From positions 1 through 11,540 of the forward strand of contig DATCKS010000322.1 in assembly GCA_036562265.1 (NCBI GenBank): a DNA stretch of 11,540 nucleotides, in the 5' to 3' direction. Under the pieces are notes generated by a model. That model was not told the origin of the DNA and made no database searches. It saw only the letters and a program-made list of their open reading frames with translations. Shown in pieces: positions 1-4,771 of the stretch; positions within the stretch are counted from its first letter, which is position 1; the number at the start of each line of letters is the position of its first letter. The stretch is from DASVDK01 sp036562265 [NCBI: Thermodesulfobacteriota bacterium] (lineage in GTDB: Bacteria > DASVDK01). The translations under genes and the position numbers were made by a program.

Positions 1-178
1 GCGTGAGGCGAGCGGCCACCGGCGGTTGGCGCGCCGCAGGCGCGCCGAGGAGCGGAGCGCGGGCTTGCCCCGCGCGGAGCGGACGCCGGCCGCGAGCCGT
101 TGATGGTTCTGGTGTCGGAGGCACCAGCGTGAGGCGAGCGGCGGCCGGCCGCGTCCCGGTGCTGGCCGAGGCGACGGC
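1..178. repeat. Structured repeat-bearing spacer before the acyltransferase gene
   Basis: A 16-bp sequence, gcgtgaggcgagcggc, occurs exactly at 1-16 and 127-142, and its last 12 bases recur at 2966-2977. Between the copies are three perfect hairpins: GGCGCGCC at 28-35 and 39-46 with a 3-nt loop; GCGCGGG 57-63 with CCCGCGC 69-75; and CTGGTG 109-114 with CACCAG 122-127. The octamer GGAGCGGA lies on each side of the second hairpin (49-56 and 76-83). The patch looks like a REP-type extragenic element. A frame stays open from 3 to 182 and its TGA overlaps the next gene's GTG, so it could instead be the tail of an upstream gene. The arginine/glycine-rich, low-complexity translation and mixed third codon positions make coding less likely. 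Confidence 0.45.
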
Positions 179-919
179 GTGACCCCTCGCGCCCTCGTGG
201 TCCTCGTTGCGGAGGTCGCCGTGACGCTGGTGCTCGCGGCGGCGGCGACGCTCCTCCTCCTCGTGCCGGGGACGGTTGGGCTCGTGGACCGGACGCTCGT
301 GCCGCTCTGGGCGACGCTCGTCCTGCGGATCGCCGGCGTGCGGTTCACGGTGACGCGTGCGGCCGAGCTGCCGGACGGTCCGGTGGTCTTCGCCGCCAAC
401 CACCGCAGCCACTTCGACATCCCGATCCTCTGGCTCGCCCTCGGCCGGCCCGTTCGCTTCGTCGCCAAGCGGGAGCTTGCGCGCATCCCCTTCTTCGGAT
501 GGGCGCTGCGCCTGCTCGGCCACGTCATCGTCGATCGGGGCGACAGCGCGGCGGCGCGGGCCACGATGGCGCGCGCGGTCGACCGGGTGCGGGGCGGCGT
601 CTCGGTGCTCGTCTTCCCGGAGGGAACCCGGAGCGAGCCCTCGCGCCTGGCGCACGAGCCGGTCGCCCCCTTCAAGAAGGGGGGGACCATCCTCGCGATC
701 CAGGCGGGCGTGCCGATCGTGCCGGTGGCGATCGCCGGCACGGAGCGGATCCTGCCGAAGCACGCCGTCACCATCCGGCCCGGCACGGTGCGGGTCACGA
801 TCGGCAGGCCGATCCCGACGGCCGGGCTCACCGACGCGGACCGCACCTGGCTCACCGACGAGGTGCGCGCCGCCATCGCCGCCGCCCTCGATCCGGCGGC
901 GGTGAGGGCCGGCGCATGA
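179..919 (+). CDS. plsC: 1-acyl-sn-glycerol-3-phosphate acyltransferase (PlsC/LPLAT family)
   Basis: This 246-aa protein should transfer a fatty acyl chain to lysophosphatidic acid, giving phosphatidic acid at the inner face of the cytoplasmic membrane. A hydrophobic helix spans about residues 5-30. The LPLAT motifs follow in order: NHRSHFD at 74-80, where H75 and D80 form the catalytic HX4D; the FVAKREL block at 94-100; FPEGTRS at 146-152 for glycerol-phosphate binding; and VPVAIAG at 181-187. Length is normal for the family. The GTG start at 179 has GAGG 7 nt upstream and fits the position of the N-terminal helix. The stop overlaps the next start by 4 bp (ATGA), implying translational coupling. 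Acyl-chain and head-group specificity cannot be read from the sequence, so a lyso-ornithine-lipid or other lysolipid acyltransferase remains possible. Confidence 0.93.
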   Translation: MTPRALVVLVAEVAVTLVLAAAATLLLLVPGTVGLVDRTLVPLWATLVLRIAGVRFTVTRAAELPDGPVVFAANHRSHFDIPILWLALGRPVRFVAKRELARIPFFGWALRLLGHVIVDRGDSAAARATMARAVDRVRGGVSVLVFPEGTRSEPSRLAHEPVAPFKKGGTILAIQAGVPIVPVAIAGTERILPKHAVTIRPGTVRVTIGRPIPTAGLTDADRTWLTDEVRAAIAAALDPAAVRAGA

Positions 920-1221
920 GCCGACGCGGCTCCCGGGCCGAGCTGCCCGTCGAGGTCGAGATCCTCAAGGAGAAGGCCAGCGCGCTCGGTCGGGTCGGGG
1001 AGCGTCTCGACGCCTCGCTCGCGCGGCTGGCCGCCCTCGCGGCCCGGATCGCCGAGGCCGGACCGGAGGCGAGGGCCGTGCTCGTCCAGGAGTACCGCGC
1101 GGAGCGGGCGCGGGCGCGCGAGCTGCGGTACTACCTCGTGGTCCAGCGCGAGGCGATCGGCCTGCGGCGCCACGCGGACGTGGACCGCGCGTACCCCTTG
1201 CCGCCCGACATCCCCGAGTGA
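916..1221 (+). CDS. Small helical protein of unknown function
   Basis: This 101-aa protein is not one I recognise. It starts at an ATG that overlaps the acyltransferase stop by 4 bp and ends 13 bp before the response regulator, so it sits firmly inside the operon-like run. The sequence is rich in Ala, Arg, Glu and Leu. Heptad-like spacing over about residues 12-85 suggests two or three amphipathic helices or a coiled coil, interrupted near Gly49-Pro50. The C-terminus is a short proline-containing tail (YPLPPDIPE). There is no signal peptide, membrane segment or cysteine. Codon use matches its neighbours. Position next to a receiver-PilZ protein makes a partner or accessory role conceivable, but this is inference only. 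Confidence 0.72.
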   Translation: MSRRGSRAELPVEVEILKEKASALGRVGERLDASLARLAALAARIAEAGPEARAVLVQEYRAERARARELRYYLVVQREAIGLRRHADVDRAYPLPPDIPE

Positions 1222-1234
1222 CCGAGGGCCCGTC

Positions 1235-1972
1235 ATGCGCACCAAGGTGTTGCTGGTCGACGACGTGAAGTTCTTCCTGGAGCTTGAGCGATCGTTCCTC
1301 GACCGGGAGGGGTTCGAGGTCCTCACGGCGGACAGCGGGCCGGCCGCGCTCGTGGCGGCGCGCCGGGAGCGCCCCGACCTCGTGCTCCTCGACCTCAACA
1401 TGCCGGTGATGGGGGGCGACGAGGTCTGCCGCGCCCTCAAGCGCGACCCGCAGACCGGGCGGATCCCGGTGATCATGGTCACCTCGGGGCAGAAGGAGGA
1501 GGACCTCGAGCGCTGCCGCGCCGCCGGCTGCGACGGCTTCCTGCGCAAGCCGCTCAACCAGGTCGAGCTGCTCGAGACGATCGGGCGGTTCCTCAAGACC
1601 CAGGTCCGTGTGGCCCCACGGATTCCGGTTCGGGTTCCCGTGACGCTGGTCGTCCTCGACAAGGACCGGACGCCGGCCGGCGCCCCCATCGAGGCGGCCA
1701 CGGTCGACGTCGGCGTCGGGGGGCTCTACGTGGAGCGGCTCGATCCGCTGCCGATCGGGACGCCGGTGTCGGTGACCTTCACGCTGCCGGAGTTCACCGC
1801 GCCGGTCCGCGCGCAGGCGGTGGTCGTGTGGGTGAACCGGCCCTTCGACAAGCTGAAGGGGACCGTCCCGGCGGGGATGGGGCTCAGGTTCGTGGACCTG
1901 CCCCAGAGCGTCAGAGCGGTGCTCGAGCTGTTCGTGAGCCGCAGCCTCGCGGCCCGCAGAGGGAAGTCCTGA
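1235..1972 (+). CDS. Response regulator: receiver domain fused to PilZ domain
   Basis: This 245-aa cytoplasmic protein joins a CheY-like receiver (about 4-121) to a PilZ output domain (about 124-236). The receiver has the acidic pair D9-D10, phospho-acceptor D53 in LLDLNMP, T83 and K105 (LRKP), so it should accept phosphate from a histidine kinase not present here. The PilZ part starts with RVAPR (RxxxR, R125 and R129) followed by PVRVPV, then DVGVGG at 158-163, where the c-di-GMP motif is usually [D/N]xSxxG. The serine is glycine here, so nucleotide affinity is uncertain. There is no DNA-binding domain, so output is probably by protein contact, for example on motility, surface polysaccharide or pilus functions. 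GAGGG at 1224-1228 is a well-placed SD. It abuts surE with no gap. Confidence 0.92.
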   Translation: MRTKVLLVDDVKFFLELERSFLDREGFEVLTADSGPAALVAARRERPDLVLLDLNMPVMGGDEVCRALKRDPQTGRIPVIMVTSGQKEEDLERCRAAGCDGFLRKPLNQVELLETIGRFLKTQVRVAPRIPVRVPVTLVVLDKDRTPAGAPIEAATVDVGVGGLYVERLDPLPIGTPVSVTFTLPEFTAPVRAQAVVVWVNRPFDKLKGTVPAGMGLRFVDLPQSVRAVLELFVSRSLAARRGKS

Positions 1973-2773
1973 ATGCGCATCCTGGTGAGCAACGACGACG
2001 GCATCAACTCCAAGGGCATCCGGGTCCTCGCCGCCGAGCTGCGGAAGCTCGGCGAGGTGACCGTCGTGGCCCCCGACGCCGAGCGGAGCGCGGTCGGGCA
2101 CGCCATCACGCTCTCCGACCCGCTCCGCGTGAAGGAGGTCTGGGAGAACGGGGAGTTCTTCGGGTACGCCGTCAACGGCACCCCGGCCGACTGCGTGAAG
2201 ATCGCCATCAACGCGCTCCTGCCCGAGCCGCCCGAGCTCGTGGTCTCCGGCGTGAACCTCGGCGCGAACGTCGCGACCGACATCATCTACTCGGGGACCG
2301 TGTCGGCCGCCACGGAGGGGACCATCATGGGCGTGCCGTCCATCGCGGTCTCCCTCAACACCTTCGTGAACCCGGACTTCCAGCCGGCCGCCCGCTTCGC
2401 CCGCCTCCTCGCCCAGGAGGTCCACGCGCGCGGCCTGCCGCAGGGCACGCTCCTCAACGTCAACGTCCCGAACCTCCCGTGGGACCAGATCGTCGGCGTG
2501 GCGGTCGTGCGGCAGGGGCGGAGCCGGTTCGTCGAGACCTTCCACAAGCGGATCGACCCCCGGAACAACACCTACTACTGGCAGGCGGGCGAGATGGTCG
2601 TCATCGAGGAGGGCGAGGACGTCGACGTCGCCGCGCTCCGCGCGGGCAACATCACCGTCACGCCGATCCACTACGACCTCACCAACTACGCCGAGCTCGA
2701 GAACCTCAAGCGGTGGAACCTCGGGACCCTCGTCCACGGCGACGAGAAGGTCAAAAAATTGCGCACGCGGTAG
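1973..2773 (+). CDS. surE: 5'/3'-nucleotidase SurE
   Basis: This 266-aa protein is a metal-dependent survival-protein-E nucleotidase, which removes phosphate from nucleoside monophosphates and, in some family members, short polyphosphates. The metal ligands are in standard positions: N7-D8-D9-G10, S39 in AERSAVGH and N95 in SGVNLGAN. NGTPADCV (68-75) and YSGTVSAATEG (106-116) are also typical, as is the aromatic YYWQAGE block in the C-terminal half, which helps form the dimer arm. Length is usual. The ATG directly follows the regulator's stop, with only a weak SD (AGAGGGAAG), suggesting coupled translation. The common surE-pcm-nlpD-rpoS order is absent. The last codons run into an A-rich stretch just upstream of the next promoter. 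Confidence 0.97.
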   Translation: MRILVSNDDGINSKGIRVLAAELRKLGEVTVVAPDAERSAVGHAITLSDPLRVKEVWENGEFFGYAVNGTPADCVKIAINALLPEPPELVVSGVNLGANVATDIIYSGTVSAATEGTIMGVPSIAVSLNTFVNPDFQPAARFARLLAQEVHARGLPQGTLLNVNVPNLPWDQIVGVAVVRQGRSRFVETFHKRIDPRNNTYYWQAGEMVVIEEGEDVDVAALRAGNITVTPIHYDLTNYAELENLKRWNLGTLVHGDEKVKKLRTR

Positions 2774-2782
2774 CTTTTTCTC

Positions 2783-2810
2783 TTGCGTCCGCCGAAGACC
2801 TCGTGATAAT
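2783..2810 (+). promoter_or_regulatory. Sigma-70-like promoter for the Lys-repeat peptide unit
   Basis: TTGCGT at 2783-2788 and GATAAT at 2805-2810 are separated by 16 bp. The -10 matches TATAAT at 5 of 6 positions and the -35 keeps TTG. A T-tract (2775-2779) immediately upstream could act as an UP-type element, and the patch is clearly more A+T-rich than the surrounding DNA. Transcription would start near 2817. It is the best promoter-like sequence I find in the window. Confidence 0.6.
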
Positions 2811-2813
2811 TCG

Positions 2814-2833
2814 ACGGACAGGGTAACGTCCGT
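2814..2833. promoter_or_regulatory. Operator-like dyad over the predicted start site
   Basis: ACGGAC (2814-2819) and GTCCGT (2828-2833) form a perfect 6-bp inverted repeat with an 8-bp centre. It covers the predicted transcription start about 7 bp after the -10 box, a usual place for a repressor site. The right arm is also used by the first RNA stem of the leader, so the dyad could instead be incidental to RNA structure. No regulator gene lies next to it. Confidence 0.35.
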
Positions 2834-3056
2834 GTCCCTCAACGCTCGATGTCGTAACCGCACCGAGCATCGGACACGGAAGGGACTCCAGAGCCGCTCG
2901 CACCCCGGAGCGTCGCCGGCCGAACGCGAAGGCGACCCGGGAAGCGCAACCCGAGGAGAGGCCTCGAGGCGAGCGGCGCCCAGGGTGACGTGGAGCGACG
3001 GGCACCCCGGGTTCGGCAGGCCTCTCGTGATGCAGATGCCGTCGGAGTGGTGGCCG
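2817..3056 (+). promoter_or_regulatory. Long structured 5' leader RNA
   Basis: About 240 nt lie between the predicted start site and the SD of the 25-aa peptide. Perfect stems are visible: TCCGTGTCC 2829-2837 with GGACACGGA 2872-2880, enclosing GCTCG/CGAGC (2844-2848, 2864-2868); CCCGG 2904-2908 plus GTCGCC 2912-2917 pairing with GGCGAC 2931-2936 plus CCGGG 2937-2941; and GAGAGGCCT 2956-2964 with AGGCCTCTC 3018-3026, enclosing GGGTG/CACCC (2983-2987, 3003-3007). GTCCCT 2834-2839 can pair alternatively with AGGGAC 2881-2886. No convincing reading frame occupies the stretch. I do not recognise a known riboswitch, 6S, SRP or RNase P signature. It could be a regulatory leader or a dual-function RNA. 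Confidence 0.45.
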
Positions 3057-3069
3057 AAAGGAGGTGATC
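3057..3069 (+). promoter_or_regulatory. Full-length 13-nt Shine-Dalgarno
   Basis: AAAGGAGGTGATC is the exact complement of the usual bacterial 16S rRNA 3' end (GATCACCTCCTTT). The GGAGG core ends 8 nt before the ATG at 3073, the ideal spacing. This extended match decides the start of the small gene, and no other gene in the window has anything comparable. Confidence 0.85.
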
Positions 3070-3072
3070 GAC

Positions 3073-3150
3073 ATGCCGGCGAAGAAGTCCTCGGCCAAGA
3101 AGTCGACCGCGAAGAAGTCGACGGCCAAGAAGAGCACGAAGAAGAAGTAA
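3073..3150 (+). CDS. 25-aa Lys/Ser/Thr/Ala repeat peptide, histone-tail-like
   Basis: A short gene running ATG to TAA encodes 25 residues: an initial MPA, then KKSSA, KKSTA and KKSTA units, then KKST and KKK. It has 11 Lys, 5 Ser, 4 Ala and 3 Thr, with no acidic, aromatic or hydrophobic core residues. At the DNA level it is a degenerate 15-bp tandem repeat (3082-3096, 3097-3111, 3112-3126), and every Lys is AAG. The composition resembles Lys-rich histone H1-like tails found on some bacterial nucleoid proteins, here without a folded domain. Nucleic-acid binding or charge neutralisation is inferred. A promoter, structured leader, perfect SD and immediate downstream hairpin frame it as its own transcription unit. 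An amino-acid-sensing leader peptide for thrB is a less likely alternative. Confidence 0.75.
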   Translation: MPAKKSSAKKSTAKKSTAKKSTKKK

Positions 3151-3157
3151 TGCTCCT

Positions 3158-3229
3158 GGGGGCGGGGACCCCCGAATCGTTGGCTCCCCGGCACAGGCCG
3201 GTGGGTGGAGCCGCACCGGTCCCCGCCCC
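3158..3229 (+). terminator. Large GC-rich stem-loop after the Lys-repeat peptide gene
   Basis: GGGGCGGGGACC at 3159-3170 pairs perfectly over 12 bp with GGTCCCCGCCCC at 3218-3229. Inside are GGCTCC 3182-3187 with GGAGCC 3207-3212, and CCGGC 3188-3192 with GCCGG 3197-3201. It starts 7 nt after the peptide's stop codon. The following bases have only three T (actttcc), so a classical U-tract is missing. It is most likely a terminator or mRNA 3'-end stabiliser. It could be read through into thrB, for which I see no clear promoter of its own. Confidence 0.6.
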
Positions 3230-3310
3230 GACTTTCCCCCCGGACCCGACTCCACTCCCGTGATGCTGCCGGACGCCACACCCAGAGGGCCCGAGAGGCC
3301 CGAGCCGGAC

Positions 3311-4225
3311 ATGGTTCGCGTGCGTGTCCCTGCCTCGTCGGCCAACCTCGGCCCCGGCTTCGACGCCATCGGCCTCGCCCTCGGCCTGTTCAACACCATC
3401 GTCGCCGAGCGGGCGCCCGTCTGGGAGGTGGACGGGGAGCGGGACGAGGCTCGCCTCGCGGCGCACCCGGCCTACCGGGGCGCCCGGCGCGCCCTCGAGT
3501 GGCTCGAGGCGCGCGGCCTGTGCCCGCGCGGTGAGGGTCCGGCGCTCGCCATCCGCCAGCGCAACGAGATCCCGGCCGCCCGGGGCGGCCTCGGCAACAG
3601 CGCCACGGCCGTCGTCGGCGGCCTCGTCGCCGCCGGCTGCCTCGCCGGTCACCCGCTCTCCGACGCGGAGCTGCTCGACCTCGCGACCGAGGTCGAGGGG
3701 CACCCGGACAACGCCGCGGCTGCGGTCCTCGGCGGGTTCGTCGTGGCGGTGCGGACCGAGCGGGGGGTCGTCGCGCGGCGGCTGCCGCTTTCGAACCCGC
3801 CCCGTGTCGTCCTCGGCATCCCGGCCACGCAGGTCGACACCTCGTGGGCCCGCGCCCGCCTGCCGTCGTGCGTCCCCTTCGCGGACGCCGCGTTCACGGT
3901 CGGCCGGGCCGCGCTCCTCGTGGCGGCCCTCGCCGCCGGCGACCACGCCTGTCTCGCCGCCGCCATGGAGGACCGCCTGCACACCCCCTACCGCTCCTCC
4001 CTCGTCCCCGGTCTCGACGCCGCCCTCGCCGCGGCGCGCGAGGCCGGCGCGCTCGGCGCGGCGATCTCCGGCTCAGGCCCCACGGTCATCGCCTTCGTCC
4101 CGCCCGGCTCCCCGGACCTCGAACGATCGATCGGCGGCGCGATGGCCGGTGCCTTCGGGCGCCATGGGCTCCCCTGCGAGGTCCGCGTCGTCGACGTCGA
4201 GCCGACCGGCGCGACCATCATCTGA
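3311..4225 (+). CDS. thrB: Homoserine kinase (GHMP kinase family)
   Basis: This 304-aa enzyme phosphorylates homoserine with ATP, the step before threonine synthase. GHMP landmarks are in order: VRVPASSANLGPGFDAIG (4-21); the phosphate loop PAARGGLGNSATA (88-100); EGHPDNAAAAVLGG (129-142), characteristic of ThrB; and the C-terminal LGAAISGSGPTV (248-259). Length fits the family at about 300 aa. The frame opens earlier, with GTG at 3260 and ATG at 3263, but those lack an SD. The ATG at 3311 has AGAGG 12 nt upstream and begins exactly where family members usually begin. The phosphate loop has one extra Gly and an Asn in place of the first Ser of the usual GLGSSA. No hom or thrC is adjacent. Confidence 0.93.
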   Translation: MVRVRVPASSANLGPGFDAIGLALGLFNTIVAERAPVWEVDGERDEARLAAHPAYRGARRALEWLEARGLCPRGEGPALAIRQRNEIPAARGGLGNSATAVVGGLVAAGCLAGHPLSDAELLDLATEVEGHPDNAAAAVLGGFVVAVRTERGVVARRLPLSNPPRVVLGIPATQVDTSWARARLPSCVPFADAAFTVGRAALLVAALAAGDHACLAAAMEDRLHTPYRSSLVPGLDAALAAAREAGALGAAISGSGPTVIAFVPPGSPDLERSIGGAMAGAFGRHGLPCEVRVVDVEPTGATII

Positions 4226-4243
4226 GCGGCGCTCCCGCGCCGC
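4226..4243 (+). terminator. Hairpin immediately after thrB
   Basis: GCGGCGC (4226-4232) and GCGCCGC (4237-4243) form a perfect 7-bp stem with a TCCC loop, starting at the base after the thrB stop. No T-run follows, so it may be a U-less terminator or a 3'-end protector. The rest of the 177-nt spacer to the HIT gene shows only the possible -10 and SD listed separately. Confidence 0.5.
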
Positions 4244-4371
4244 AGTGGAGCCGGGCCCCTCGCCTCGGCAGGCCGCTTGCACCTCTCGCACACCGCTCGA
4301 GGCCGGAGTGAACCCGGCGGCCGCTCGCTTCCGGCGGCACGGCGAAGGCGGGGGCGCACGGCCGGGAGCGC

Positions 4372-4377
4372 TACACT
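4372..4377 (+). promoter_or_regulatory. Possible -10 element for the HIT gene
   Basis: TACACT matches TATAAT at 4 of 6 positions and lies 25 nt before the HIT start, giving a leader of about 19 nt that contains the SD. No -35 box is recognisable at 16-18 bp upstream. The call rests on position after a hairpin-ended gene and on this hexamer only. Confidence 0.3.
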
Positions 4378-4390
4378 GACCGGCGCACCC

Positions 4391-4398
4391 GGAGGGAG
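4391..4398 (+). promoter_or_regulatory. Shine-Dalgarno fixing the HIT start
   Basis: GGAGGGAG, with its GGAGG core 7 nt before the ATG at 4403, favours this start over the TTG at 4277 further up the same open frame. The 42 residues added by that TTG would be Arg/Gly-rich and unlike the HIT family. Confidence 0.75.
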
Positions 4399-4402
4399 AC
4401 TC

Positions 4403-4756
4403 ATGACGACCGCGCCCGCCGACTGCATCTTCTGCAAGATCGTTCGGAAGGAGATCCCCGCGACGGTGGTCCACGAGGACTCGCGGATCCTCGCCTTCGA
4501 GGACATCCGCCCCCAGGCCCCGGTCCACCTCCTCGTCATCCCGAAGCGCCACGTGACGAACCTCAACGACCTCACCGACGCCGACGCCGACCTGGTCGGC
4601 GCCATGGCGCTCGTCGGGGCCCGCCTCGCCCGCGAGCGCGGCGTGGCCGAGTCGGGCTACCGGTTCCTCACCAACGTGAATCGTGACGGGGGCCAGGTGG
4701 TCTTCCACCTGCACTTCCACGTGATCGGGGGCCGACGCCTCGGGCCGATGGCCTAG
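4403..4756 (+). CDS. HIT-family nucleotide hydrolase (HinT-like)
   Basis: This 117-aa cytoplasmic protein belongs to the histidine-triad superfamily, Hint branch, whose members hydrolyse purine nucleoside phosphoramidates and aminoacyl-adenylates as homodimers. The triad is HLHFHV at 102-107, with H104 the expected nucleophile, preceded by NRDGGQVV. The C-terminal GGRRLGPM matches the HinT ending. N-terminal CIFC (C8, C11) together with PKRH (H50) suggests the zinc-binding variant, although the full ligand set is inferred. PQAPVHLLVIPKRH (37-50) is typical. Length is normal. It is followed after 15 bp by the deacetylase gene, so the two are probably co-transcribed. Confidence 0.95.
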   Translation: MTTAPADCIFCKIVRKEIPATVVHEDSRILAFEDIRPQAPVHLLVIPKRHVTNLNDLTDADADLVGAMALVGARLARERGVAESGYRFLTNVNRDGGQVVFHLHFHVIGGRRLGPMA

Positions 4757-4771
4757 CACGCGGAGGCCGCG

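Noticed and set aside
1-182. C-terminal part of an upstream gene
   Set aside because: The frame is open and ends in a GTGA overlap with plsC, but the translation is low-complexity and the DNA is dominated by hairpins and repeats. I kept it as a repeat patch and flagged the alternative.
2749-2782. Terminator after surE (A-run, short GC patch, T-run)
   Set aside because: An A-tract (2753-2758) and a T-tract (2775-2779) are present, but no convincing GC stem lies between them. The T-tract is better placed as part of the promoter.
2881-3030. tRNA or known riboswitch in the leader
   Set aside because: A gggttcg stretch recalls a T-arm, but no acceptor stem or anticodon arm can be drawn, and I find no consensus of a common riboswitch. 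A covariance-model search would settle it.
2832-3263. 143-codon + frame over the leader and the Lys-repeat gene
   Set aside because: It starts at GTG without an SD, has no domain, reads the Lys repeats as Glu-rich junk, and runs through three RNA stems. The 25-codon frame with the perfect SD explains the region better.
965-3982. Open frame of about 1000 codons on the minus strand
   Set aside because: It lies opposite several well-recognised genes and their spacers, its product is Arg/Gly/Asp-rich without any domain, and such mirror frames are expected in DNA with extreme GC at third positions.
3324-4379. Open + frame overlapping thrB
   Set aside because: The product is a Ser/Arg/Pro-rich shadow in another frame, while the overlapped thrB frame has all its family motifs.
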